DNA from: Microbacteriaceae bacterium
Lineage (GTDB): Bacteria > Actinomycetota > Actinomycetes > Actinomycetales > Microbacteriaceae
Assembly (NCBI GenBank): GCA_004297935.1
Contig: SCRE01000023.1
Span: forward strand, 1 to 64,000
Length of the DNA: 64,000 nucleotides
Direction of reading: 5' to 3'
Shown: piece after piece, positions 35,184 to 43,873 of the stretch
Layout of the letters: every line of letters starts with the position of its first letter
How positions within the stretch are numbered: the stretch's first letter is position 1
Made by a program: the position numbers and the translations under genes
Notes under the pieces: model-generated
What the model was told of the DNA's origin: nothing
Seen by the model: the letters and a program-made list of their open reading frames with translations, nothing else
Databases searched by the model: none

Positions 35184-37490
35184 CTAGGCGACCAGTGCGG
35201 CTGTTGGCTCGATCCGAATGACCACAGACTTCGATGCCGGGGTGTTGCTGATCTCTGCCGTGCTGTCCAACGGCACCAGCGGGTTCGCCTCCGGGAAGTA
35301 TGCGGCCGCACAGCCGCGAGCCGATGGGTAGGCGATCACCCGGAAGTTGCGGCAGACACGCTCCACGTCGTCGTGGAACTCGCTGTAGACATCGACCATC
35401 TGCCCGTCGACCAGGCCGAGTTCCGCGAGATCCTTGGGGTTGATGAAGATGACCTCGCGTCCCTTCTTCACGCCGCGATAGCGATCGTTGAGACTGTAGA
35501 TCGTCGTGTTGAACTGATCGTGCGCGCGCATCGTCTGCAACAGCAGCCGCCCTGGAGGGCATTCGATCGCTTCGAGCTCGTTGACCGTCAGCATGGCCTT
35601 GCCGGTCGCGGTCGGGAAGGTGCGCGAGTCACGCGGCCCGTGCGGGAGGACGAAGCCGCCATCCTGGCGGATCTTCTCGTTGTAGTCCGAGCAGCCGGAT
35701 GCGACGTGGCCGATGTGCTCCCTGATCCTGTCGTAGTTGCGCTCGAACCCGGCCCAGTCAACGGGAACTTTGTCGCCGAGGACCGCGCGGGCGAGCCGCG
35801 AGACGATCGCGACCTCGCTCAGCAGATGCGGCGACACCGGCTCGACCTTGCCCCACGACGGATGCACCGCACACACGGTGTCTTCCACGGAGACGAACTG
35901 CTCCCCCGATGCCTGCCGGTCGATCTCCGTGCGACCCATCGTCGGCAGAATAAGAGCCTCCGTGCCGATCACAGCATGCGACCGGTTGAGCTTGGTCGAG
36001 ACCTGCACGGTCAGCTCGGTGCCCTGCATCGCGGCCTCCGCCGCCTTCGTGTCTGAGATGGCCGCGACGAGGTTGCCGCCGAGCGCGATCCACACCTTGA
36101 TCTTTCCCTCGGCCATCGCGCGGATGCCGTCGACGCTGTCAACACCGTTCTCGCGCGGCACGGCGAAGCCGAACTCCTTTTCCATCGCGTCAAGGAATGC
36201 CGGCGGCATCTTCTCCCAGATGCCCATCGTGCGGTCTCCCTGCACATTGCTGTGACCGCGGATCGGCGATGCCCCTGCGCCCGGTTTGCCAATGTTGCCG
36301 CGCAACAACAACAGGTTCATGATCTCTTTGATCGTCGGCACGGCCTTCTTGTGCTGTGTCAGCCCCATCGCCCAGGTGATGATGACCTTGTCCGCCTTCA
36401 TGTAGCGGCCCGCCAGGTCGTCGATCTCACGCCGGGTGAGCCCGGTCGCGTCGAGCACGGCCTGCTCGTCGAGGTGCAACAGGTGCTCCTTCAACTCGTC
36501 GAAGCCCTGGCAATACCGGTCGATGAAGTCCTGGTCCAGCACGGTGCCGGGGTGCGCGGCCTCCGCGTCCAGCACCCGTTTGCTCACCGCCTGCATCAGT
36601 GCCATGTCCCCGCCCAGGCGGATCTGCAGGAATTGATCGGCCAGGCCCGTGCCTTTGCCGATCCATCCGCTGACCCGCTGCGGGTTCTTGTAGCGCATCA
36701 GCCCGGCCTCCGGCAACGGGTTCACGGCGACGATGCTGGCGCCGGCGCGCTTCGCCTCCTCCAGTGCCGTCAACATCCGGGGATGGTTCGTGCCGGGGTT
36801 CTGGCCCATGATGATGATCAGATCGGCTTTCGCGAAGTCGTCGTAGCTGACCGTGCACTTGCCGACACCGATCACCTCGCCGAGCGCGGCACCGGTCGAT
36901 TCGTGACACATGTTCGAGCAGTCCGGCAGGTTGTTCGTGCCGAACGCCCGCACGAAAGTCTGGTACTCGAATGCCGCTTCGTTCGACGTGCGCCCGCTCG
37001 TGTAGAAGGCTGCCTCGTCCGGCGAGGCGAGTCCGTTGAGTTTGTCCGCGATGACGCGGAACGCGTCCTCCCAGCTGATCGGTTCGTAGCGGTCGCTGTC
37101 CGCGCGCTTGTAGACCGGCTCCATCAGCCGCCCCTGCATGCCGAGCCAGTAGTCCGACCTCGTCAGCAGGTCTTCGATGGGATGCTCCGCCCAGAAGCTC
37201 GTCGGCACCGTCACGGGTGTCGCCTCCCAGGTGACCGCTTTCGCGCCGTTCTCACAGAACTCGGCGATCTTGCGGTGCGATGGATCCGGCCACGCGCAAC
37301 TCATGCAATCGAAGCCGTCCTTGTGGTTCATCGAGGTGAGCAGCTTTGCGCTGCGTGCGACGCCCATGTCTTTCACCGCGGGACCGACCGAATGCATGAT
37401 CCCGGGGATGCCCGCGGCCCACGTCTTCGGTTTGGTCACCTCGAGCTGCTCGGCTTCGATGACGTCCAGCTTGCGCTCGTCGATGGTCAT
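35184..37490 (-). CDS. FdhF/YdeP-family molybdopterin oxidoreductase alpha subunit
   Basis: A 768-residue bis-molybdopterin guanine dinucleotide enzyme related to formate dehydrogenase H and YdeP. Cofactor segments include YTSGRTSNEAAFEYQTFVRA, NLPDCSNMCHESTGAALGEV (the Cys at the FdhF Mo-ligand position), IIIMGQNPGTNHPRML, LLLRGNIGKPGAGASPIRGH and, in the C-terminal barrel, TMRAHDQFNTTIYSLNDRYR. The N-terminal cysteines (FDCMSCAWPDP) do not make the four-Cys 4Fe-4S motif of classical Fdh, as in YdeP. The electron partner and substrate are unknown; formate or acid-stress reduction are guesses. It overlaps fdhD by ATGA. Confidence 0.9.
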   Translation of the reverse strand: MTIDERKLDVIEAEQLEVTKPKTWAAGIPGIMHSVGPAVKDMGVARSAKLLTSMNHKDGFDCMSCAWPDPSHRKIAEFCENGAKAVTWEATPVTVPTSFWAEHPIEDLLTRSDYWLGMQGRLMEPVYKRADSDRYEPISWEDAFRVIADKLNGLASPDEAAFYTSGRTSNEAAFEYQTFVRAFGTNNLPDCSNMCHESTGAALGEVIGVGKCTVSYDDFAKADLIIIMGQNPGTNHPRMLTALEEAKRAGASIVAVNPLPEAGLMRYKNPQRVSGWIGKGTGLADQFLQIRLGGDMALMQAVSKRVLDAEAAHPGTVLDQDFIDRYCQGFDELKEHLLHLDEQAVLDATGLTRREIDDLAGRYMKADKVIITWAMGLTQHKKAVPTIKEIMNLLLLRGNIGKPGAGASPIRGHSNVQGDRTMGIWEKMPPAFLDAMEKEFGFAVPRENGVDSVDGIRAMAEGKIKVWIALGGNLVAAISDTKAAEAAMQGTELTVQVSTKLNRSHAVIGTEALILPTMGRTEIDRQASGEQFVSVEDTVCAVHPSWGKVEPVSPHLLSEVAIVSRLARAVLGDKVPVDWAGFERNYDRIREHIGHVASGCSDYNEKIRQDGGFVLPHGPRDSRTFPTATGKAMLTVNELEAIECPPGRLLLQTMRAHDQFNTTIYSLNDRYRGVKKGREVIFINPKDLAELGLVDGQMVDVYSEFHDDVERVCRNFRVIAYPSARGCAAAYFPEANPLVPLDSTAEISNTPASKSVVIRIEPTAALVA

Positions 37491-38407
37491 GCGGCACTTC
37501 CTTCTGTGATGCGCGCGTCGTCTTCGATGCGCGTGCCTTCTGTGATGGTCGCGTCCAGGCGCGACCGGTGCTGTTCTTCGGGTACGACCCGTTCGGCCCC
37601 CGCGTAGATCACCATTGAGTCGCCGCGGAGGAAGCCGACCAGGGTCATCCCTGATTCTGTTGCCAACTCCGCCGCCAGCGACGATGGCGCTGAAACGGCA
37701 GCCAGCATCGGGATGCCCGCCATGACCGCCTTCTGCACCAGTTCGAAACTTGCCCGGCCGGACACCATCAGCACGGTGGAGCGCAACGGAAGCAGGCCGG
37801 CCTTCGCCGCCCAGCCGACCACCTTGTCGACGGCGTTGTGCCGCCCGACATCCTCACGAAGCACGAGCATCTCGCCGGTCCGCCCGTCGAACAGCCCGGC
37901 CGCGTGCAGCCCGCCCGTCTTGTCGAAGACATCCTGCGCCGCGCGCAATGTGTCCGGGAATGTGGTGAGCAGTTTCGCGCCGACCACCAGAGGGTCCTCA
38001 CGCACCTGATAGGTCGACTTCGTGCGCACAGCATCGATGCTCGCCTTACCGCACAGCCCGCACGAACTCGTCGTGTAGAAGGCGCGCGCCAGCGTCGGAT
38101 CCGGCGGGGCCACGCCGGGCGCCAGTGTGACGTCCAGCACGTTGTAGGTGTTCTCGGCCGAACCATATTCGCCCGCACAGAATCGGGCGGATGCGAACTG
38201 GTCGCCACGTTGTATGACGCCTTCTGAGACGAGGAATCCGGCCGCCAAGTCGAGGTCGTTGCCCGGCGTTCGCATGGTGATCGCCAGAGATCGTCCACCG
38301 ACCCTGATTTCCAGCGGCTCTTCCGCCGCCAAGATGTCTTCTCGCTTTACCGATGGTGCGCCCACTGTCATTCGGGTGACCCGGCGTCGCGCCGTAACCC
38401 TGCCCAT
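37487..38407 (-). CDS. fdhD: FdhD sulfurtransferase for formate dehydrogenase maturation
   Basis: A 306-residue protein that transfers sulfur from a cysteine desulfurase to the Mo cofactor before insertion into FdhF-type enzymes. The CxxC sulfur relay is in TTSSCGLCGKAS. Other conserved parts are MRTPGNDLDLAAGFLVSEGV, DVGRHNAVDKVVGWA and MVSGRASFELVQKAVMAGIP. It precedes the oxidoreductase with a four-base stop-start overlap, so the pair is translationally coupled. It is divergent from the moeB-rhodanese gene. Confidence 0.95.
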   Translation of the reverse strand: MGRVTARRRVTRMTVGAPSVKREDILAAEEPLEIRVGGRSLAITMRTPGNDLDLAAGFLVSEGVIQRGDQFASARFCAGEYGSAENTYNVLDVTLAPGVAPPDPTLARAFYTTSSCGLCGKASIDAVRTKSTYQVREDPLVVGAKLLTTFPDTLRAAQDVFDKTGGLHAAGLFDGRTGEMLVLREDVGRHNAVDKVVGWAAKAGLLPLRSTVLMVSGRASFELVQKAVMAGIPMLAAVSAPSSLAAELATESGMTLVGFLRGDSMVIYAGAERVVPEEQHRSRLDATITEGTRIEDDARITEGSAA

Positions 38408-38532
38408 ACTTCAGGAGTATCAGCAATGACCTCCAAAGACAAGGAACCGGTATCGTCTGCCACGTAGACTCGCAGGGGAACCACCCGAATACGCACCCAG
38501 AGTTCTGTGCCCGAACCCCGAGGGAGACACCA

Positions 38533-39792
38533 GTGAGCGCCGCTACGTCGACCGAGAGTTCGCCACAGCCGAGCCCTGTCGCACCGGGAGGCGTGCCGCC
38601 GCTGGTCGAGCCGGGCCCAGCGCTGACGGCAGCCCGGATGGCGCGTTTCAGCAGGCAACTGCTTCTTCCGGGCTTCGGAGAGGTCGCGCAACGCAGACTG
38701 CAGGCCGCCCGCGTGCTCGTCGTCGGCGCCGGCGGACTCGGCAGCGCCGCCGTGCCGTACCTGGCCGGCGCAGGAGTCGGCACCATCGGCATCGCCGATC
38801 CGGATGTCGTGGAACTGTCCAATCTGCACCGTCAGACCGCACACGCGATGTCCGACATCGGCCGGCGCAAGGTCGACTCGCTGGCGGATACGATCGCCGC
38901 GATCGATCCGGAGATCGCGGTCACGCGGCATCCGATTCGGTTGAACTCCGCTAACATCCTGGGCATCCTCGCCGACTACGACCTGATCGTGGACGGCAGC
39001 GACAACTTCCCGACGCGCTACCTCACGAACGACGCGGCGACGCTTGCCGGCAAGCCACTCGTGTGGGGCGCAATCCTGCGCTACAGCGGCCAGGCGAGCG
39101 TCGCATGGGCCGACCACGGACCCACCTACCGCGATCTGTTCCCGACACCGCCCGCGGCCGATGAAGTTCTCTCCTGCGAGTTCGGCGGAGTGTTGCCCGG
39201 CGTCTGCGCGGCGATCGGCGCGATCCTCGCCACCGAGGTCGTCAAGGTGATCACCGGCACCGGCGAGCCGCTGATCGGGCGAGTCACCACCTTCGACGCG
39301 CTGACCGGCCGCTACCGCGAGATTGCGTATCAGGCGATTCCGGATGCCGCGCCCGTCACGACACTGATCGACTACGAGCAATTCTGCGGTGTGAGCCCAA
39401 CGCCGAACCCCGCACCGGCAGCGACTGCGCCGGCCGACACCGCGCCGGGCGGTACCGCGCCGGGCGTCAAGCTTCCGACAGCGATCGGCCCGCAGCAGCT
39501 TGCGGAACTGCTGCACGCGGGCACGCCGCTCCAGTTGATCGACGTGCGCGAGCCGATCGAAGCGCAGATCTCCCGCATCCCGAGTGACGAGTTGATTCCA
39601 CTGGGTGACCTCCTCGCGCGCTCCGGAGCGGTGCGTTCGGACGTCCCGGTCGTCTTCTACTGCCACCTCGGGCCGCGCTCCGTGCAAGCCGTGCGCATGC
39701 TGCGCAGCCTCGGCCACGACAACGTCTCCTATCTGGCCGGCGGTGTCAACGCGTATGCAGTGCTCGACCCGAGTGTGGGCTCACGGTACTGA
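38533..39792 (+). CDS. moeB: MoeB/ThiF-type E1-like adenylyltransferase with C-terminal rhodanese domain
   Basis: A 419-residue fusion that adenylates a ubiquitin-like sulfur carrier (MoaD type) and supplies sulfur. The ThiF domain has VLVVGAGGLGSAAVPYLAGA, IGIADPDVVELSNLHRQ and DLIVDGSDNFPTRYLTNDAA. The rhodanese domain has PLQLIDVREPIEAQISR and the catalytic Cys in VVFYCHLGPRS. A Pro/Ala/Thr linker (about residues 290-315) joins them. The first CxxC zinc pair (CYRC in MoeB) reads TYRD here, so the structural zinc seems lost. GTG 38533 follows AGGGAGACACCA. It serves Mo-cofactor synthesis with the nearby moaA/moaE. Confidence 0.9.
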   Translation: MSAATSTESSPQPSPVAPGGVPPLVEPGPALTAARMARFSRQLLLPGFGEVAQRRLQAARVLVVGAGGLGSAAVPYLAGAGVGTIGIADPDVVELSNLHRQTAHAMSDIGRRKVDSLADTIAAIDPEIAVTRHPIRLNSANILGILADYDLIVDGSDNFPTRYLTNDAATLAGKPLVWGAILRYSGQASVAWADHGPTYRDLFPTPPAADEVLSCEFGGVLPGVCAAIGAILATEVVKVITGTGEPLIGRVTTFDALTGRYREIAYQAIPDAAPVTTLIDYEQFCGVSPTPNPAPAATAPADTAPGGTAPGVKLPTAIGPQQLAELLHAGTPLQLIDVREPIEAQISRIPSDELIPLGDLLARSGAVRSDVPVVFYCHLGPRSVQAVRMLRSLGHDNVSYLAGGVNAYAVLDPSVGSRY

Positions 39793-39836
39793 ACTGTGGC
39801 GTCCGCACGTCGCCGGTCGCACGCACCGGTCACGGT

Positions 39837-40046
39837 TCACCGGCCAAAGGTCGTGAGTCTGACCCACAGCCAGAGCCGCTCCTGCGAGTCGGCGAGGTCC
39901 AGACCGAACTGCTCGGTCAGACGATTGATCCAATACCGGGCGGTGTTGTTGTGGACGTGCAGCTTCTGCGCCACTGCCGCTACGTTCCCGCTCGTCAAGA
40001 ACGCCGGGGCGGCGTCGCACGCAAGGGGATCGTGATGGTTGCCAGC
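39837..40046 (-). pseudogene. PucR/CdaR-type regulator, C-terminal HTH remnant
   Basis: The minus strand reads APAFLTSGNVAAVAQKLHVH, NNTARYWINRLTEQFGLDLA and DSQERLWLWVRLTTFGR. This is the C-terminal HTH_30 domain of PucR/CdaR regulators (N..ATA..L.VH.NT.RYR...). Only about 65 codons survive and the rest is missing towards 40,080, where the sulfatase island begins. I read it as the host-side stump of a gene cut when the island arrived. Confidence 0.65.
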
Positions 40047-40101
40047 CGGCTGTCGTGGCAGCGGCAGAATGAACCGCGTCACCTAAACCTTTAGCAATCC
40101 C

Positions 40102-41526
40102 CTAACCAGGTGCGTATCGTTCCGAATCGTTGTTTGCAAACCATACCGGCATGTTCTGGCCATTGCCTGATATCGGGCGATTAGCAGCGTCATATATTGG
40201 ATCTGAATGCGCCGTGAACCAGTCCTGAAGGCGGTGGCGGAGTTCCTCCCGAGTGCCTGAATATCGCTGGAGACTATGCACGGAGTTGTGTTCTTCGGGA
40301 TCATTCGCCAAGTCATAAAGTTCTTCTGGGCCTCCGTTTGCCCGCCAAACATACTTGTAATCCACCGTCCGAATCATGCGGGTTCCGCCGTATTCGTCGA
40401 AGATGACTATGTCGTCACTGGCCGCTGGGCACAGATTTGTCTCCGTCGTGTGCGTCAAGCGATGCGCGAATGACGTGCCAGCGGCGAGTCGGTCGATCGG
40501 AAAGTCAACTCCTGCCAATTCCAGAATTGTTGGGTGGAGGGAGGTGGCGGCGGTTAGAGTCGAGTCGAGTTGCGGGGTGATGGTCCCGGGTCTGTTGATG
40601 ACGAATGGCACAAGGATTGACTCATCCCACAGATTCAGTGGATTCGTGCCGTTCCCCTTGCCCCATATTCCGTGGTGTCCGCAACTGAAGCCATTGTCGG
40701 ACATAAAGATCACGTATGTGTCTTCACGAGCGCGCGCATTCTCAAGGGTTTCTAATAGTTGCGCAACACCGTTGTCGACGGCTGTCAACGCAGCACAGTA
40801 ACCGATCAAATTCTCTTCCGGGTTTCGCATCGCGTCCGCTAGTTCAACATGATTCCAGTCGAACCATGGGTGCGGCGCAGGGCGAGGCACGCTTGGAAAA
40901 GTGCACCCTTTATATAGTTCGCGGTAGCTACTCGGGTGATTCTCGGCGGACCATGGAGAGTGCGGTGCCGTGTAGTTGACCTCCAGGAAGAACGGATCGT
41001 CTCGCGCTAGCATCTCGTGAAGCATTCCGTCGGCATGTTCGGTGATCGCGTGGGTGATGTACTGATCTTCCACGAATTCAGCGCCACCTGAGATCACTGG
41101 AGCTTGAAAATATGGCCCACTGCCATCCCTATGGCTGTACCAATCGCTGAATCCGGGCGCTGGTGTGCGGGGATCTCCTAGGTGCCATTTGCCGGAGTGT
41201 CCGCAGTTGTATCCCGCTCGATTCAATACCTCGGGTGTGGTATCAAATCTCTCGAGATAGTGCACACCTGGAGAAGGATTCCCGTCGGAGTCTCCGCGGA
41301 TCCAGTCGTGCACGCCATGAGCGGAGGGGGTTCTGCCGGTAAGCAGCGATGCCCGTGCAGGGGAACACACGGGTGATGCACAAAAGAACCGCGTGATTTC
41401 GTGGCCTGTCGCACCAAGCGAGTCCAGGGTCGGCGTGATGAGCTCTGGCATAGTTCGTCCGCTAGCCCACGCACCTTGATCATCAGTCATTATGACGACA
41501 AAATTTGGACGTACTTGGTTGCTCAT
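40102..41526 (-). CDS. Formylglycine-dependent sulfatase (alkaline phosphatase superfamily)
   Basis: A 474-residue hydrolase of sulfate esters. The sulfatase signature is CSPARASLLTGRTPSAHGVH, where the first Cys would become formylglycine (C-x-P-x-R type). Metal ligands are D-D in VVIMTDDQGAWA and D-N in VIFMSDNGFSCGHHGIWGKG; GHSGKWHLG holds the conserved K and H. No signal peptide is seen, so it would act in the cytoplasm after import. ATG 41526 with CAGGATTCC upstream is preferred to the track GTG 41559. It follows the ROK repressor gene by 42 bp, in one transcript. Confidence 0.92.
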   Translation of the reverse strand: MSNQVRPNFVVIMTDDQGAWASGRTMPELITPTLDSLGATGHEITRFFCASPVCSPARASLLTGRTPSAHGVHDWIRGDSDGNPSPGVHYLERFDTTPEVLNRAGYNCGHSGKWHLGDPRTPAPGFSDWYSHRDGSGPYFQAPVISGGAEFVEDQYITHAITEHADGMLHEMLARDDPFFLEVNYTAPHSPWSAENHPSSYRELYKGCTFPSVPRPAPHPWFDWNHVELADAMRNPEENLIGYCAALTAVDNGVAQLLETLENARAREDTYVIFMSDNGFSCGHHGIWGKGNGTNPLNLWDESILVPFVINRPGTITPQLDSTLTAATSLHPTILELAGVDFPIDRLAAGTSFAHRLTHTTETNLCPAASDDIVIFDEYGGTRMIRTVDYKYVWRANGGPEELYDLANDPEEHNSVHSLQRYSGTREELRHRLQDWFTAHSDPIYDAANRPISGNGQNMPVWFANNDSERYAPG

Positions 41527-41568
41527 CTGATGGAATCCTGACTCTAAATATGAATTCACCGGTCTTGG

Positions 41569-42777
41569 CTAGACCGGGCTCTGACTCGGTCTCCAACCAG
41601 GCTTCGGTCCCCACATGGCGTTGTGAATGGGATCGAGCGCAGCCACGATTGCGCCCTTGATGACAGCATCACCCTCAACTCCGGACATCTGAATCTCAGT
41701 GTGCCATGGCGACATTTGCGCAAGTTTTGCCTCGACAATATCTGAAAGCCGTTGCCCCCCAGCACGGGCTACCGACCCCGTCAGAACTACAAGGCCAGGA
41801 TCGAACACTGCGCTCACCGAGGCAATGCCGATAGCAATTCGTCGCCCGATCTCGCAAATCAAGGGGTGTTGTTCGTCAGGACTTTTAGCGGCCTGCCTGA
41901 CGGCATCGGAGATCGTAATTCCAGCGAAGCCTGCTTGGTCTACCAGAGTTTGTAAAGCCTCCGTGTTGATCAGGTCTCCGAAACCACCTGTCACGTGATT
42001 CTGGCCGACGTCAATTCGTGGCACGTCAGCCTCGGGCACGGGGAGGTACGCAATTTCACCCGCGCCACCGGAGGCACCTCGCCAAAGGTCGCGGCCGATT
42101 ATGATCGACATGCCAACGCCTGGCCCCACAGAAAGTAGCACAAGAGAGTCTCGCTCAAACCCTCTTCCGTAGGTGAGTTCTGCTAGCCCGGCAAGCTTGA
42201 GCTGATTCTCGATGTGAACTGACTGACCAAGTTTCTCCTCAAGGGGGCGTTTCACACTGCCACGCCACTCTGGGTGTTCTGAAACATAGCTCACATCGCC
42301 GGTCGATGGATTGACGGAACCTGGAGTACCCAAGACGATCCCGTCTAACTGGGCCCCAGTAAGGCCGGCATCGCGCATAACGATATCCAGTGCCGTTTGG
42401 ACTTCCGATACTGGCCGTGACGCGTCCTGTATCGGGCATCGATATTCCGCGACTACTCGACCGGTGACGTCGGCGATTGCCGCTGCTATCTCTAATGCAT
42501 TGAGGCGAGCGACGGCGACATGGGCGCTGCCGGCCTTTATTTGATATTTTTGCGCGTTCGGCCCGCGACGGGCTTCTTTACTTTCGCCGCCCGGCTCGAC
42601 GAGCCCGCGGTTGCAGAGACGGTCGATCAGCACCGCGGTTGTCGGCTGTGCCATGCCGGTGAGCGAGCGCAGTTGCTTGCGGGTCAATGGTCCATGACGC
42701 AGTAGCAGGTCCATGGCGAGACGATCGTTTATCCGGCCGACGCTTTCGGGGCCAGCAGTTTTTTGCATCGCAATCAT
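41569..42777 (-). CDS. ROK-family transcriptional repressor
   Basis: A 402-residue regulator. The N-terminal winged HTH is LLRHGPLTRKQLRSLTGMAQ and PTTAVLIDRLCNRGLVEPGG. The ROK domain has LDGIVLGTPGSVNPSTGDVS and LLSVGPGVGMSIIIGRDLWR. The ROK zinc motif (GH...CGC..GC) is missing: GEIAYLPV replaces the His segment and no CxCGxxGC follows. It is therefore a zinc-less ROK and probably a pure sugar sensor without kinase activity. It is divergent from the ABC importer operon, which it likely represses. ATG 42777 has GGAGGACTGAA. Confidence 0.93.
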   Translation of the reverse strand: MIAMQKTAGPESVGRINDRLAMDLLLRHGPLTRKQLRSLTGMAQPTTAVLIDRLCNRGLVEPGGESKEARRGPNAQKYQIKAGSAHVAVARLNALEIAAAIADVTGRVVAEYRCPIQDASRPVSEVQTALDIVMRDAGLTGAQLDGIVLGTPGSVNPSTGDVSYVSEHPEWRGSVKRPLEEKLGQSVHIENQLKLAGLAELTYGRGFERDSLVLLSVGPGVGMSIIIGRDLWRGASGGAGEIAYLPVPEADVPRIDVGQNHVTGGFGDLINTEALQTLVDQAGFAGITISDAVRQAAKSPDEQHPLICEIGRRIAIGIASVSAVFDPGLVVLTGSVARAGGQRLSDIVEAKLAQMSPWHTEIQMSGVEGDAVIKGAIVAALDPIHNAMWGPKPGWRPSQSPV

Positions 42778-42915
42778 TTCAGTCCTCCGAAAAGTATTTC
42801 AATTATGTACCTATCCTGTTAGTATCATCAACTGCGCGATGATGTGGCGATTCGAAGTAGGACGCCAACTAGCAGATTAGGCAAAGTCGCCCGCGTAGGA
42901 GGAGAAGGCGCTCAT
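42778..42915. promoter_or_regulatory. Divergent control region of the sulfatase island
   Basis: This 138-bp region holds the promoters for the ROK gene (left) and the importer operon (right), and is noticeably AT-rich (e.g. AAAGTATTTCAATTATGTAC). I could not define a clear dyad for the ROK protein. AGGAGGAGAAGG (42898-42909) is the strong ribosome-binding site of the first permease. Confidence 0.45.
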
Positions 42916-43863
42916 ATGACACTTCAAGTGCTGAAAAGGCCTCAGCGCGGCACCGTGCGAGTTGGATCCGCCGCGAACCCGTTGGATCTGTCCCGGCGCC
43001 GGGTCTTTCTATGGTTTGTGCTTCCGGCTGCATTCGTCTACGGAGCGTTTCTGGTTGCCCCGAGCCTGTACACCGTTTGGATTGGCTTCAACAAATGGTC
43101 GGGCGCCGGCCCCATGACGTTCATCGGGCTCTCGAACTATGTGCACATCTTTCGCGAGCCGGTCTTTATCGGGTCATTCGTGAACACGCTTCTGATCCTG
43201 TTTGTGGTGGGCGGTGCAACTTTTGCCATCAGTTTTGTGCTGATGCTGGTGCTTCGCGAGATTGCTGGACGTCGGATTATCAGGGCGGTGATCTTCTTCC
43301 CGAATATCGTTCCCGGTGTCGTGTTGTCGATCGTCTGGGGCTTTCTCTTCCAGCAGCAGGGAATGGTCAATGCGGTGCTGAAGAGCATTGGTGTCCAGCA
43401 GCCGCCGGCTTGGCTTTCACAAAATTCACTCTTCATCGTCATCATGATGGGCCTTGTATGGATCAACACGGGGTTCTACGCCACCATCCTCATGGCTGCG
43501 GTCGACCGGATCCCACCCTATTTCTTTGAGGACTGCGCTCTAGCAGGTGCTTCCGCGTGGCAGCGCATGCGCTACGTCATATTGCCTCTGACGTGGGACG
43601 TGATCGGAATAGCGGCAATCCTGTGGACCATCAGTTCGATCAAGATCTTCGAGTTCATCTACGCATTCGCTGGCGGTGCGGGTTATCTACCGCCTGCCAA
43701 CGTGTGGAACACGGCCGTCTATTCATATGCCGCAGCATTCGCCTCAGTCGGAGTGCCCAGATACGGCACCGCGGCGGCCAGCGCCATCGTCATGGTTCTT
43801 TTAGTCGGCATCGTCGTCGTTCTTATCCAACGAGTCTTCCGCCGCGAAACGATCGAGTTTTGA
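42916..43863 (+). CDS. CUT1 sugar ABC transporter permease (MalF/UgpA-like)
   Basis: A 315-residue membrane permease with six predicted helices, the first being FLWFVLPAAFVYGAFLVAPS. The EAA motif that contacts the ATPase is EDCALAGASAWQRMRYVILP. ATG 42916 lies behind AGGAGGAGAAGG and gives MTLQVLKRPQRGTVRVGS; the track start at 42844 is too far upstream. No ATPase gene is in the cluster, which is normal for actinobacterial CUT1 systems sharing MsiK. First gene of a five-gene operon with a second permease, a binding protein, a dehydrogenase and a sulfatase. Confidence 0.92.
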   Translation: MTLQVLKRPQRGTVRVGSAANPLDLSRRRVFLWFVLPAAFVYGAFLVAPSLYTVWIGFNKWSGAGPMTFIGLSNYVHIFREPVFIGSFVNTLLILFVVGGATFAISFVLMLVLREIAGRRIIRAVIFFPNIVPGVVLSIVWGFLFQQQGMVNAVLKSIGVQQPPAWLSQNSLFIVIMMGLVWINTGFYATILMAAVDRIPPYFFEDCALAGASAWQRMRYVILPLTWDVIGIAAILWTISSIKIFEFIYAFAGGAGYLPPANVWNTAVYSYAAAFASVGVPRYGTAAASAIVMVLLVGIVVVLIQRVFRRETIEF

Positions 43864-43873
43864 GGAGTTGCGC

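Noticed and set aside
36252-37607. 451-aa plus-strand ORF over the molybdopterin oxidoreductase gene
   Set aside because: Same type of GC-driven shadow; the minus-strand protein has unmistakable family motifs.
5340-40000. Search for a new defence system or phage genes around the toxin-antitoxin, IS110 and S66 genes
   Set aside because: No nuclease/helicase/reverse-transcriptase cluster, capsid, portal or terminase genes are visible; the toxin-antitoxin pairs are ordinary families.
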